Shown: positions 26,695 through 35,509, numbered from the stretch's first letter. The stretch: DNA of 59,821 nt from Methanoregula sp. (GCF_023227875.1 NZ_JALOCH010000016.1:1-59821), one strand, 5' to 3'. Notes: generated by a model from the sequence alone, not told the origin. Program-made: numbers and translations.

Positions 26695-27348
26695 ATGACC
26701 GGACACCCCGACCATCCTCCCCACATCATCCCCAAGGAACGGATCGGCAATCTTATCGACGCGATATACGCGTTCTCCATGACACTGCTCGTCATCACCA
26801 TCAGCGTTCCGCCCAAGTACCTGCACACGGAGATTGCAGAACCGGTGCAGGACATTCTCACAAACGTACTCCCGGATATCCTGCACTACTTTATCGCGTT
26901 CATCATCCTCGCGCTCTTCTGGTACTTCGAGCACCAGCGCTTCCACCACCTCCAGCACCTCGACCGCCCGCTCCTTGTCATGAACATCGCGAGCCTCGCG
27001 TTCGTCTGCCTCATCCCGTTCACCACGAACGTGGCGGGTGACTTCCCCTACGATATGTTCGGTGCCATACTCTTCGAACTGAACATCTTCGTGATCGGTA
27101 TGATCGCCTTTGTCCAGTGGATCTATATCATGAGCAGGGGGACATACCTTACCCCCCGCCTGGAACCGCACTGGATCCGGCGTGAACTCCAGTGGGCGCT
27201 CGTCTTCCCGGCGCTGGCACTCATCGGGATCATCCTTGCAGTCCTCCGGCAACCGGCGACATCCGCCATCTTCCTTCTCGCACCATTTATCATGGCAGTC
27301 CTGTTCTGGAAAGACCCGGTGAAGGCCGCCAGCTCGAAAGATCAGTAA
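26695..27348 (+). CDS. TMEM175-like (DUF1211) membrane channel
   Basis: This 217-residue protein has about six hydrophobic segments. The first carries RIGNLIDAIYAFSMTLLVITI, which matches the signature helix of prokaryotic TMEM175 proteins (usually RxxxFSDxVFAIxxTLL), with LID in place of FSD. The second helix region has ALFWYFEHQRFHHLQHLDRPLL, also typical. Known members form leaky K+ channels in the cytoplasmic membrane. It starts 52 bp after the HerA-like remnant and converges on fdhB1. The long minus-strand frame over it is a shadow. The substituted FSD motif makes ion selectivity uncertain. Confidence 0.8.
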   Translation: MTGHPDHPPHIIPKERIGNLIDAIYAFSMTLLVITISVPPKYLHTEIAEPVQDILTNVLPDILHYFIAFIILALFWYFEHQRFHHLQHLDRPLLVMNIASLAFVCLIPFTTNVAGDFPYDMFGAILFELNIFVIGMIAFVQWIYIMSRGTYLTPRLEPHWIRRELQWALVFPALALIGIILAVLRQPATSAIFLLAPFIMAVLFWKDPVKAASSKDQ

Positions 27349-27403
27349 CAGAATATTCTTTTTAGGTTACAACACGGGAACCGGAAAATTTCCTGCCCAT
27401 GTT

Positions 27404-27411
27404 AAAAAAAA
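27404..27411 (-). terminator. T-run downstream of fdhB1
   Basis: Eight consecutive T on the minus strand, 2 bp past the fdhB1 stop codon. Archaeal transcription often ends at such runs without a hairpin. Confidence 0.5.
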
Positions 27412-27413
27412 GA

Positions 27414-28667
27414 TTAGTGCCCCTTGAGGGGGTTGAATACGTTCTCGTAGATCATGTCGCTGCCGGTATTGTGGAGCCGGGCACGCTCGGTCTTTTCCTC
27501 CACAAATGCCATGAGCGGCAGTTCCATATTCTGGCCGGGAACATGGCCAAACATCTTCTCGAGCTCGACCTGCTGCGCGTGCATGAACATGGCGTTGGGG
27601 ATCTCCGCGGGGCAGAGTTCCTGGCACTGGCCGCAGTTCACGCAGGAGTCTGCAATATGTGCGAACCGGATCAGGTGGAACATAAAATTCGGGGGTATAT
27701 CCCCGGGCGTTACATAGGCCGGGTTCTTTGTCGTGCAGTCTATGCAATAGCAGATGGGGCAGGCGGAGATGCAGGAGTAACACTTGATGCAGCGGGAGGT
27801 CTCGGTCATGATCGTCTTTAACCGGTCCTTGCCTTCTCCGAGGCCCTCGAAATCGTGCTTTCTCCACTTCTCGCCGAGTTTCATCATTGCGCCCTCGACC
27901 TTTCCGCGGATCTCAAGGCCCTTGGGATTAGGTGCCTCGGTTGCGAGGACGCCGGATTTTACGGCGCCATCGAGAAGTTTTGCACCCTTCTCTGAACAGA
28001 CCTCGACAAAGGTTGCCTTTCCGGCACGGGGTCCGATAACTCCCCAGTTCCCGCAGGCAAGGTCTGCCTGGCGGGGGACTTTCATCTTGCAGCGGCGACA
28101 GTTTGACCTGCGGCCATAACCGGCCTCTTCGAGTTCGTCAACAGAGATACCCTTGTGTCCGCCTTCGTACTCGATGATGAACTGGCCCTTGTCGATTTCT
28201 TCCTTGTGGACTTTGTCCGGGTCAACGTCATATTTGGCAGCGATCATCTTCCGGGCAATGACCGGGCTGACCGATCCTCCGCAGTTAACACCGATCATGA
28301 TGATGTTGTCGAGGTTGATCTGCTTGCGCTTGGCAAGTTCATAGAATGCCATCGCATCGCAGCCCTTGACGGTAACACCGATCTTCATGGTTTCGGCGCC
28401 ATCCAGGTACTTCTTGATGAGCTTGGGCAGGAGCAGGGTACCACAGTGGAGCGACCCGGCGGTCTTTGCCAGGTCCTTGGGGTCCTTGATCAGGACCGGT
28501 TGTGCATCGTACAGGTCCTTGCCCTTGGTGATGGCGAGTACCGCATCGACTGTTTTTGACTCAAGTGCATGCTTCCAGAGGGAGGTAACTGCACCACCGA
28601 GCTCTGCTTTCTTCTGGATCTCTGCGTCGTTGGTCCATGCATAGAGCATATCGCCTTTCTTTGTCAT
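27414..28667 (-). CDS. fdhB: F420-reducing formate dehydrogenase beta subunit, copy 1
   Basis: The start MTKKGDMLYAW at 28667 has a GGAGGGAG ribosome binding site inside the end of fdhA1; an upstream ATG would overlap the alpha gene. The 417-residue protein has the FrhB/FdhB fold for FAD and F420 and two ferredoxin-type clusters, CIKCYSCISACPICYC and CVNCGQCQELCP, plus the C-x2-C set around SNCRRCKMKVP. It passes electrons from the alpha subunit to coenzyme F420 in the cytoplasm. It is very similar along its whole length to the second copy at 32050-33303, so the duplication is recent or kept homogeneous. Confidence 0.95.
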   Translation of the reverse strand: MTKKGDMLYAWTNDAEIQKKAELGGAVTSLWKHALESKTVDAVLAITKGKDLYDAQPVLIKDPKDLAKTAGSLHCGTLLLPKLIKKYLDGAETMKIGVTVKGCDAMAFYELAKRKQINLDNIIMIGVNCGGSVSPVIARKMIAAKYDVDPDKVHKEEIDKGQFIIEYEGGHKGISVDELEEAGYGRRSNCRRCKMKVPRQADLACGNWGVIGPRAGKATFVEVCSEKGAKLLDGAVKSGVLATEAPNPKGLEIRGKVEGAMMKLGEKWRKHDFEGLGEGKDRLKTIMTETSRCIKCYSCISACPICYCIDCTTKNPAYVTPGDIPPNFMFHLIRFAHIADSCVNCGQCQELCPAEIPNAMFMHAQQVELEKMFGHVPGQNMELPLMAFVEEKTERARLHNTGSDMIYENVFNPLKGH

Positions 28668-28668
28668 G

Positions 28669-30519
28669 TTATGCTCCCTCCGTCTTCTCAAGTTTTACCG
28701 CTGCAGCCGCAAGCGGCAGGGAAACGACCCCGGTCTTGATCCCGGTAGTTACGTTCGCGGTCATGGTGACTGAACCGTCCTTACCGGATACCTTGACTTT
28801 ATTCCCGGTGCTGATGCCGAGTTTCTGCGCATCGGCCTTATTGATCGTGACTTTTGCCTCGGGGAATTCACGGACGATCGATGCGGTGTTCAGGGAGAGG
28901 GTCCCTCTCGGCCACTGTGCCGCAACAGCGAACGGGTAATCGGCGCTGACTGCTTCACCGGCCGTGTACCCGACTGCTGCGAAGGTCCCTTTCCCGTCTT
29001 TTGTGGCAAACTTGTCGGCATAGAGGAATGCTGAACCAAATACACCGCCCGCTGCGGGCCACTGGATGGCCTCGGGCTTCTCGAGCATTGCATACGTGAT
29101 GCCGGCATAGTCCGGGACGTTCTTTACAATCTCTTCGAAGATCTCGTCAGCGCTCTTGAAAGCAAAGCCCTTGTCGGCACCCATGGCCGTTGCAAGCTCG
29201 CAGATGATCTGCCAGTCTGCCCGGGAGGAGCCGATCGGCTCAACAGCCTTCCGTACGCGCTGGACACGACGTTCGCTGTTGGTCACGGTGCCGTCGCGCT
29301 CAGTGAATGAGGCTGACGGGAGAAACACATGGGCCTTTGCGGCGGTCTCGGTCATGAACATGTCCTGGACCACGATGAAACCGACCTTGTCGAGAGCCTC
29401 TGCGACTTTTGGACCGGCGGAAGCAATGTTCTCGCCCATGACATAGAGCGCCGTGATCTTGCCGGCTGCTGCCGCTTCGATCATCGCGGGGACGGCGTGT
29501 CCGTTATCCGCGGGGACGCAGCCCATATCCATGGCACCCTGCGCATTGCTCTTGGCGCGGAGGAGGTTGACACCCGCTCCTGCAACACCGACATTGCCGG
29601 TGAGGAGTACAAGGTTTGCCGACGCGCGGAGGATATCGCCGGATACTGCTCCGGCAGAAGTGACGACCGATGCGGGGCTGGATGCAGTGAAGATCTCGGC
29701 TGCCTGAGTGACAATACCTTCCGGAATCCCGCAGATCTTTGCCACTGCTTCGGGTGTGCACGGGGCGACTGCGGCCTTGCATTTTTCGAAGTCCTTTGTC
29801 TTTTTGGCAATGAAGTCCTTGTTCTCCTTGCCTGCCTTTATGATAGCTGCTGCGACACCGTTGAGGAACGCGACTTCCGTACCGGGGTTTATTGCGATAT
29901 GGAGGTCTGCGATCTTCGCTGTGGCGCTGGTCCGGGCATCGGCAACGATGACCTTTGCGCCATTCTTCCGGGCCATGATGATCCGGCGACCTGCAAGGGG
30001 GTTCTCGTCTAGCGGGTTGCTGCCGATGACAAGGATTGCCTTTGCATCCGAAATGTCAGTGATGGAGTTGGTCATGGCTCCCTTGCCGAATGCATCGGCA
30101 AGACCCCTGACAGCGTCTGCATTGCAGCCGCGGCCGCAGTAGTCAATGCTGGCGGTCTTAACCACGTTCTGCGCAAAGTTCTTGAAGACGTAGTTGTCCT
30201 CGTTGCAGGTGCGGGCCGATGCCACGCAGCCGATCTCATCGCCCTTGACGGACTTGAGATGGCCTGCGATCTCCTTGTACGCGTCTTCCCAGCTTGCCTC
30301 GACAAATTTGCCATCCTTTTTGATCAGCGGGGTTGTGATACGCTCGACGTTATTGACAAACTCGAACGACCTGTTCCCGCGGATACAGACCTTGCCCTCG
30401 TTGACCGGGTTGCGGTGCCAGGGCGAGATGCCCGTGACCTGGCCATCCTTGACAACAAGGTTGATCCCGCAGCCGGTGCCACAGTAGGGGCACGTGCTTG
30501 GTACGTATTTCAGATCCAT
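28669..30519 (-). CDS. fdhA: Molybdopterin oxidoreductase, short FdhA paralogue with altered active site
   Basis: At 616 residues it is 72 shorter than FdhA2. The N-terminal 4Fe-4S motif is intact (C10, C13, C17, C45). The catalytic segment reads DYCGRGCNADAV: Cys132 stands at the Cys/Sec position, but the His that always follows in formate dehydrogenases (His141 in E. coli FdhH) is Asn133. The Lys after the last cluster Cys (K44 in FdhH) is Arg47. The cofactor Arg is kept (LLRAKSNAQG). The C-terminus lacks the NNLT-containing segment. It forms an operon with fdhB1 (1 bp apart). It may act on formate with altered kinetics or on another substrate; annotated as fdhA by context. Confidence 0.85.
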   Translation of the reverse strand: MDLKYVPSTCPYCGTGCGINLVVKDGQVTGISPWHRNPVNEGKVCIRGNRSFEFVNNVERITTPLIKKDGKFVEASWEDAYKEIAGHLKSVKGDEIGCVASARTCNEDNYVFKNFAQNVVKTASIDYCGRGCNADAVRGLADAFGKGAMTNSITDISDAKAILVIGSNPLDENPLAGRRIIMARKNGAKVIVADARTSATAKIADLHIAINPGTEVAFLNGVAAAIIKAGKENKDFIAKKTKDFEKCKAAVAPCTPEAVAKICGIPEGIVTQAAEIFTASSPASVVTSAGAVSGDILRASANLVLLTGNVGVAGAGVNLLRAKSNAQGAMDMGCVPADNGHAVPAMIEAAAAGKITALYVMGENIASAGPKVAEALDKVGFIVVQDMFMTETAAKAHVFLPSASFTERDGTVTNSERRVQRVRKAVEPIGSSRADWQIICELATAMGADKGFAFKSADEIFEEIVKNVPDYAGITYAMLEKPEAIQWPAAGGVFGSAFLYADKFATKDGKGTFAAVGYTAGEAVSADYPFAVAAQWPRGTLSLNTASIVREFPEAKVTINKADAQKLGISTGNKVKVSGKDGSVTMTANVTTGIKTGVVSLPLAAAAVKLEKTEGA

Positions 30520-30617
30520 GTTCTGTCCTCGAACACTAGTAGTTGGAAAAAAACCATTATTAAATGAATAGGGTTTATTTCTGATTTTTGATGATTATCG
30601 GTGGGTATTTATTGGGG

Positions 30618-30628
30618 GATTTATAAAG
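30618..30628. promoter_or_regulatory. TATA-like box between fdhA1 and the divergent zinc-ribbon gene
   Basis: The palindromic TTTATAAA (30620-30627) lies about 70 bp upstream of the + strand ATG at 30699 and about 100 bp upstream of fdhA1. A second A/T stretch (ATTTAATAATGG on the minus strand, about 30555) may serve fdhA1. Downstream of the TATA on the + strand is AGTGCACAGCACAT, a possible operator. Confidence 0.45.
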
Positions 30629-30698
30629 GTGTATTCAGAGAAAGCCAAAAACGCGCAGCATTAGTGCACAGCACATACAATAACCGGAGAATATACCC

Positions 30699-31268
30699 AT
30701 GCGCCCGCCCCGCATTCCCCCCATGATGAAAGACCTCATCCAGACCGCGGTCATGGTGTTCGATAACCTGGAATTCACGGCATGCACCAGATGCCCGAAA
30801 TGCGGTGGTACTGTACAAGGATATGATACAAAAACCAGGAAGTTTGCCACCATAAAAGAGGATGAAACAGAACGTACTATCAGGGTCCGGGTGAAGCGGT
30901 TCACCTGCAAATCCTGCGGGGATTTATGCTACGCTGACGAGCCGTTCTACCCCGGCACCCGGATCGGTTCACCGGTCATAGATCTTTTTTCGTCCCTCTC
31001 CACGACCATGCCGCCCAGCCGGGCGGCACGGGTGATTGATTCGCTGGGAATCAGCGTGAACCGTACCACCTGGAAAAATTATACGGGCATTCGGTTTTCC
31101 GATATTCCTGAAATGGATATGTTCGGGATGAGGCTGCCGGTATGCATGATGGAGCTGTCCAACATCGCTGCCCGTTCCAGTGACATATTCCCTCCCAATG
31201 CTCTGGAGATCCTGGCGGCATGTGGTAACCCCTCGACCAGGCACATTCCCGGGGTTCGTGAACGATAA
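30699..31268 (+). CDS. Zinc-ribbon protein of unknown family, paralogue A
   Basis: The 189-residue protein has two CxxC pairs (CPKC and CKSC, about residues 32-75) around a GYDTKTRKFA strand, so a zinc ribbon is likely. The middle block EPFYPGTRIGSPVIDLFSSLSTTMPPSR is nearly the same in the protein at 35646-36239. The rest looks helical and could hold a helix-turn-helix. A GGAG site precedes the ATG. Both paralogues stand divergently next to an fdhAB operon, which suggests a regulatory or accessory role in formate metabolism. The ribbon plus helical region could also be a domesticated transposase end. No known family recognised. Confidence 0.75.
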   Translation: MRPPRIPPMMKDLIQTAVMVFDNLEFTACTRCPKCGGTVQGYDTKTRKFATIKEDETERTIRVRVKRFTCKSCGDLCYADEPFYPGTRIGSPVIDLFSSLSTTMPPSRAARVIDSLGISVNRTTWKNYTGIRFSDIPEMDMFGMRLPVCMMELSNIAARSSDIFPPNALEILAACGNPSTRHIPGVRER

Positions 31269-31313
31269 TTGACACTGAACCAAACTGGGCAGTAAAACCG
31301 GTATTTTCGGGTT

Positions 31314-31348
31314 ATGCTCTCCGGTGTAGGGGGGCCTCACCGGAGCAT
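31314..31348 (+). other. GC-rich hairpin after the zinc-ribbon gene
   Basis: ATGCT-(CT)-CCGGTG pairs with CACCGG-AGCAT over an 11-nt loop. No T-run follows directly. It may stabilise the 3' end of the zinc-ribbon mRNA or end transcription ahead of the rubrerythrin promoter. Confidence 0.4.
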
Positions 31349-31372
31349 CTGCCCATTAGCAGCAACCTATCC

Positions 31373-31383
31373 TTTTTATATAA
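31373..31383 (+). promoter_or_regulatory. TATA box of the rubrerythrin-like gene
   Basis: TTTTTATATAA lies 48 bp before the ATG at 31431, giving a predicted start near 31407 and a short leader carrying the GAGGTG site. Confidence 0.6.
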
Positions 31384-31430
31384 CTCCTTCTGTAATACCA
31401 AGTATAAAATTTTCAAACCGAGGTGTGAGT

Positions 31431-31892
31431 ATGAAAGCAGAAGATGCAAAGAAGATCATTTCAATCGCAATCGACAGGGAAGTCGAAGCGTACACGTTTT
31501 ATAGAAACGTTGCCGACAAGGTAAAAGACAAGAACCTGAAAGCACTCTTCGATGAACTGGCCGGGGAAGAGAAAAAACACCGCGAATTCCTCCAGGCATT
31601 CTTAACCAAAGATGTGAGCAAGATAAAATTCTCCGCAGGCCATGACTACAAGGTCGGGGATGCACTCCCATCACCGAAGCTGACCGCGAACCTAAAGCCG
31701 CTTGATGGCCTGGTACTTGCGATCAAGAAGGAACTTGAGGCCATGCAGATGTATACCCAGTTTGCCAAGGCTGCTGACGACATGGAAACCCAACTGCTCT
31801 TCTCCCAGCTTGCCAACATGGAGCGGGGACACAAGGCACGGCTCGAAGACCTTTACACCGAAATGGCATTTCCCGAAAATATCTGGGTGTAA
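31431..31892 (+). CDS. Rubrerythrin-like ferritin-fold diiron protein
   Basis: The ATG at 31431 is set by GAGGTGTGAGT just upstream. The 153 residues form two helix pairs with the diiron ligands of the rubrerythrin superfamily: E in DREVEAYTFY, E and H in GEEKKHREF, E in KKELEAMQMY and E..H in ANMERGHKARL. There is no rubredoxin-like Cys domain, so it is the ferritin-like part only. Relatives reduce peroxide or protect against oxygen. Placed between two formate dehydrogenase operons, it may shield oxygen-sensitive molybdopterin enzymes. It has its own TATA box and a strong terminator. Confidence 0.88.
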   Translation: MKAEDAKKIISIAIDREVEAYTFYRNVADKVKDKNLKALFDELAGEEKKHREFLQAFLTKDVSKIKFSAGHDYKVGDALPSPKLTANLKPLDGLVLAIKKELEAMQMYTQFAKAADDMETQLLFSQLANMERGHKARLEDLYTEMAFPENIWV

Positions 31893-31905
31893 CATCCGTA
31901 TAAAC

Positions 31906-31938
31906 CCCGGTGCAATTCCTTGCACCGGGTCCTTTTTT
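31906..31938 (+). terminator. Intrinsic-type terminator after the rubrerythrin-like gene
   Basis: Perfect 9-bp stem CCCGGTGCA/TGCACCGGG with a 6-nt loop, then TCC and six T. It follows the stop codon by about 14 bp. Confidence 0.8.
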
Positions 31939-32049
31939 CAATCAGGTAACATTCCGATGAAAATTATCCGGATACCGATTCAATTATCCGGGAAAATACC
32001 TGCAATATCTGTCGTAATCCGGGCTAACGCCCGGTAAAAAAAAGAGAGA

Positions 32050-33303
32050 TTATTTCTTTGCAACCGGGTTGAACACGTTCTGGTAGATCATGTCGCTACC
32101 GGTGTTGTTCAACCGGGCACGCTCTTCCTTCTCCTCGACATATGCCATGAGCGGAAGTTCCATGTTGACGCCCGGAGTATGGCCGAACATCTTCTCGAGT
32201 TCAACCTGCTGGGCGTGCATGATCAGCGCGTTCGGGATTTCTGCTGCACAGACTTCCTCGCACTGGCCGCAGTTCACGCAGGAATCGGCAATGTGCGAGT
32301 AGCGGATGAGGTGGAACATGAAGTTGACCGGCAGTTCGCCCGGGGGAACCATGGCCGGGTTCTTGGTCGTGCAGTCGACACAGTAACAGATCGGGCAGAC
32401 GTCGATGCACTGGTAGCACTTGATGCACCGGGAGGTCTCGTTCATGATCTTCTTTAACCGGTCCTTGCCATCGCCGAGGCCTTCGAAGTCGTGCTTGCGC
32501 CACTTGTCGGCGAGCTTGAACATCGCGCCCTCGACCTTTCCGCGGATCTCGAGCCCCTTGGGGTTCGCCGCTTCGGTTGCGAGAATGCCTTTCTTGACTG
32601 CGCCGTCAAGGAGTGCTGCACCCTTCTCGGAGCAGACCTCGACAAAGGTCGCCTTGCCGGCCTTGGGGCCGATGACTCCCCAGTTACCGCAGGCAAGGTC
32701 TGCCTGCCGGGGGATCTTCATCTTGCAGCGGCGGCAGTTCGGGCGACGGCCAAAGCCGGCCTCTTCGAGTTCGTCGACAGAGATGCCCTTGTGGCCTCCC
32801 TCGTACTCGATGATGAACTGGCCCTTGTCGATCTCTTCCTTGTGGACCTTGTCCGGGTCAACATCGTACTTCTCCTTGATCATCTTACGGGCAAGGACCG
32901 GGCTGACCGACCCTCCGCAGTTGACACCGATCATGATGACATTGTCAAGGTTGATCTGCTTGCGCTTGGCGAGTTCGTAGAACCCCATGGCATCGCAGCC
33001 TTTAACAGTCACCCCGATCTTCTTGTCCTTTGCGCCGTCAAGGTACTTCTTAACGAGCTTGGCCATCAGGAGCGTACCGCAGTGAAGTGACCCTGCCGTC
33101 TTTGCAAGATCCTTGGAGTCGGTAATAACGACCGGGACTGCATCATAAAGATCGTAGCCCTTCGTTACAACAAATACCGCATCAACGATCTTGTTGTCAA
33201 GTGCATGTTTCCAGAGGGCCGTTACAGCACCGCCAAGCTCTGCCTTCTTCTGGATCTCGGCATCATTGGTCCATGCATACAACATATCGCCTTTCTTTGA
33301 CAT
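32050..33303 (-). CDS. fdhB: F420-reducing formate dehydrogenase beta subunit, copy 2
   Basis: The 417-residue protein is closely similar to FdhB1, with the same cluster motifs (CIKCYQCIDVCPICYC and CVNCGQCEEVC) and the NCRRCKMKIP segment. It carries FAD and F420 sites and passes electrons from FdhA2 to F420. The ATG lies 3 bp after the fdhA2 stop. A run of eight T follows the gene on the minus strand (about 32036-32043) and probably ends the transcript. With its full-length alpha partner this is the likely main formate dehydrogenase. Confidence 0.96.
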   Translation of the reverse strand: MSKKGDMLYAWTNDAEIQKKAELGGAVTALWKHALDNKIVDAVFVVTKGYDLYDAVPVVITDSKDLAKTAGSLHCGTLLMAKLVKKYLDGAKDKKIGVTVKGCDAMGFYELAKRKQINLDNVIMIGVNCGGSVSPVLARKMIKEKYDVDPDKVHKEEIDKGQFIIEYEGGHKGISVDELEEAGFGRRPNCRRCKMKIPRQADLACGNWGVIGPKAGKATFVEVCSEKGAALLDGAVKKGILATEAANPKGLEIRGKVEGAMFKLADKWRKHDFEGLGDGKDRLKKIMNETSRCIKCYQCIDVCPICYCVDCTTKNPAMVPPGELPVNFMFHLIRYSHIADSCVNCGQCEEVCAAEIPNALIMHAQQVELEKMFGHTPGVNMELPLMAYVEEKEERARLNNTGSDMIYQNVFNPVAKK

Positions 33304-33306
33304 GGT

Positions 33307-35373
33307 TTAAGCCCCCGTAATCTTCTCGACCTTGACAGCACAGTGCTTGAGCTCCGGCATCTTGGACATCGGGTCGAGCGCCGTGTTGGTGAGGTTGTTG
33401 GCACCATTGGCAAAGTGCATCGGCATGTACAGTACCTTCGGGGCAACATCGTCCGTTACCCGGGCAATGGCGATCGTCTCGCCTCGGCGGCTCGTTACCT
33501 TGATCTTCTCATGCTGCTTGATACCGAGCTCCTTTGCATCCAGCGTGTTGAGCTGGACGTAGTTTTCCGGCACTTCGTAGTGCAGGATCGGGCAGCGGTC
33601 GGTCTGGGTCCTCGTGTGGTAGTGGAAGATCACACGGCCGGTCATGAGCGTGTACGGGTACTGTGCATCCGCAACTTCTGCGGGCGGGCGGTACTCGATA
33701 CCGAACATCGTTCCCTTGCCGTCTGCGGCGGAAAACTTGCCGATGTGAAGGATCGGGGTTCCCGGGTGCTCGACGGTCGGACATGGCCAGTGCACTGACT
33801 CGGGTTTACCGAGCTTCTCGTAGGTACATCCGAACATAGACGGGGTAACTGCTCGCAGGTCATCCCAGACATCCTGTGCAGACTTCCAGTCAAAGCCCTT
33901 GAGGCCCATCTTCTTTGCCAGCATGCCGATGATCTCCCAGTCATACTTCGACTCGCCGGGGCCGTCAACAGCCTTCCGGACACGGTTGATGCGCCGCTCG
34001 CCGCTGGTGAACGTGCCGTCCTTCTCCGCAAAGCAGGTGCCGGGCAGGACAACGTCTGCATACTCGCAGCTCTCGTTCCAGTAGATATCCTGCATGACAA
34101 GGAAGTCGAGCTTGTCGAACATCTTCCTGACATGGTTTGAGTCGGGGTAGGAGACTACCGGGTTCAGGCCGAGGACATACATCGCCTTGACAACATCGCC
34201 GCAGTCATTGATCTGCTCGGTCAGGGTTGAACCGTACCAGTCGGGCAGGGAACCTTCTTTTAAGAACCAGGCCTTCTCCATCTTTGCGCGGTTCTCGGGA
34301 ACTGCAACGGCCTGGTAGCCGGAGTAGACATTCGGGTATGCACCCATGTCGCAGGCGCCCTGCACGTTGTTCTGGCCACGGAGCGGGTTGACACCCACTC
34401 CGGGGCGACCGATGTTGCCGGTTAAGAGCGAGAGGTTGCCCATTGAACGGACATTGTCGGTACCGGTGGTAAGCTCGGTGATACCGAGGCAGTAAATGAT
34501 AACCGCGTTCTTTGCCTTTGCATACTGGCGCGCAAACTCCAGGACCGTCTCTTGAGGGACACCATGGATTTTCGTAGCGTCAGCATACTTCTCGACCGTC
34601 TTCTTGAGGTCTTCGAAACCTTTCGTGCGCTCCTTGATGAACTCCTTGTCCTCGTTGCCTTCCTTGATGATATAATACATCATGTTGTTGGCGAGGGCGA
34701 TGTGGGTCGACGGGTTGAACCGGATCCACTTGTCCGCAAGGCGTGCCGTTGCACTGAGACGCGGGTCAACGACAACGATGGGGATTCCCTTCTTCTTCGC
34801 CTGCATGACACGGCGCCCGGCAAGCGGATGGGCCTCGACTGCATTGGAACCCCACATGACGATCAGGTCGGAGTTCAGGACATCCTCGAACGGGTTGGTG
34901 GCTGCACCGGAACCGAAGGAGAGGGATAGACCGGCAACGGAAGGTCCGTGGCAGATACGTGCACAGTTGTCGACGTTGTTGGTCAAAAACCCGCAGCGTG
35001 CAAACTTCTGCAGGGCATAACAGTCCTCATTCACGGTACGGCACGAAGTCTGGAAACCGAGGGCCTTGGGCCCGTGCTTCTTCGCGATCTCCGTGAAATT
35101 CTTGACAATCAGGTCAAGGGCTTCGTCCCAGGTGGCTTCTACGAACTTGTCACCCTTCTTGATTAAGGGCTTTGTCAGCCGGCCGGGTTTCTGGACCGAT
35201 TGCCAGCACACCGCACCCTTCGGGCAGAGCTTGCCTTCGTTGATCGGGGACCGCTTAAACGGTTCTACGCCAACGAGCGTGTTGCCCTTGGATACAAGGT
35301 TCAGGCCACAGCCGACCCCGCAGTAGGGACATGTCGTCGTTGTATACTTAAGAGTATTTAGACTATCACTCAT
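33307..35373 (-). CDS. fdhA: Formate dehydrogenase alpha subunit, Cys type
   Basis: The start MSDSLNTLKYTT at 35373 has GGTG six bases upstream; an upstream in-frame start at 35436 would add 21 unrelated residues. The 688-residue enzyme has all expected sites: cluster C15, C18, C22, C50; Lys52 after it; the catalytic pair Cys141-His142 in NVDNCARICHGPSV; and the cofactor Arg in NPLRGQNNVQG. Cys takes the place of selenocysteine. It oxidises formate to CO2 and passes electrons to FdhB2. The leader of about 100 nt carries a good ribosome binding site in front of a 7-codon open frame. Confidence 0.96.
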   Translation of the reverse strand: MSDSLNTLKYTTTTCPYCGVGCGLNLVSKGNTLVGVEPFKRSPINEGKLCPKGAVCWQSVQKPGRLTKPLIKKGDKFVEATWDEALDLIVKNFTEIAKKHGPKALGFQTSCRTVNEDCYALQKFARCGFLTNNVDNCARICHGPSVAGLSLSFGSGAATNPFEDVLNSDLIVMWGSNAVEAHPLAGRRVMQAKKKGIPIVVVDPRLSATARLADKWIRFNPSTHIALANNMMYYIIKEGNEDKEFIKERTKGFEDLKKTVEKYADATKIHGVPQETVLEFARQYAKAKNAVIIYCLGITELTTGTDNVRSMGNLSLLTGNIGRPGVGVNPLRGQNNVQGACDMGAYPNVYSGYQAVAVPENRAKMEKAWFLKEGSLPDWYGSTLTEQINDCGDVVKAMYVLGLNPVVSYPDSNHVRKMFDKLDFLVMQDIYWNESCEYADVVLPGTCFAEKDGTFTSGERRINRVRKAVDGPGESKYDWEIIGMLAKKMGLKGFDWKSAQDVWDDLRAVTPSMFGCTYEKLGKPESVHWPCPTVEHPGTPILHIGKFSAADGKGTMFGIEYRPPAEVADAQYPYTLMTGRVIFHYHTRTQTDRCPILHYEVPENYVQLNTLDAKELGIKQHEKIKVTSRRGETIAIARVTDDVAPKVLYMPMHFANGANNLTNTALDPMSKMPELKHCAVKVEKITGA

Positions 35374-35401
35374 GGTAGCACCACACTCATGGAGGCCCGG
35401 G

Positions 35402-35448
35402 TCAAAAAGTGACGGGGACGCCCATGTTATACACACCTCTGAATTTTT
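35402..35448 (-). promoter_or_regulatory. fdhA2 leader: shared GAGGTG element and short upstream open frame
   Basis: On the minus strand the leader reads ATTCAGAGGTGTGTATAAC followed by ATG at 35425. GAGGTG (35439-35434) stands 8 nt before that ATG, the best spacing, yet the frame encodes only seven residues (MGVPVTF) and stops at 35402, 29 bp before the fdhA2 ATG. The same ATTCAGAGGTGTGT motif precedes fdhC and occurs near 40061, and a close form precedes the carbonic anhydrase. It could be a translational control site. Confidence 0.5.
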
Positions 35449-35501
35449 TAATGCAAAATTGGATAATCAATTTTGCTTAATATTTGATCTCGGTAAAATG
35501 T

Positions 35502-35509
35502 TATTTATA
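35502..35509 (-). promoter_or_regulatory. TATA box of fdhA2
   Basis: CTATAAATAAC on the minus strand, about 130 bp upstream of the fdhA2 ATG. Predicted transcript start near 35478. Confidence 0.55.

Noticed and set aside
26551..27252. Minus-strand frame of 233 codons over the TMEM175-like gene
   Set aside because: Composition is a run of Asp/Glu/Arg with no fold; it is the antisense shadow of a membrane protein gene.
28667..28691. Upstream start of fdhB1 at 28691
   Set aside because: Would overlap the fdhA1 end and add eight basic residues; the GGAGGGAG site points to 28667, and fdhB2 agrees.
29329..30012. Plus-strand frame of 227 codons over fdhA1
   Set aside because: Antisense to a well-supported molybdopterin enzyme; Cys/Gly-rich shadow without start site.
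32420..33090. Plus-strand frames of up to 199 codons over fdhB2
   Set aside because: Shadows of the conserved beta subunit; similar shadows occur over fdhB1.
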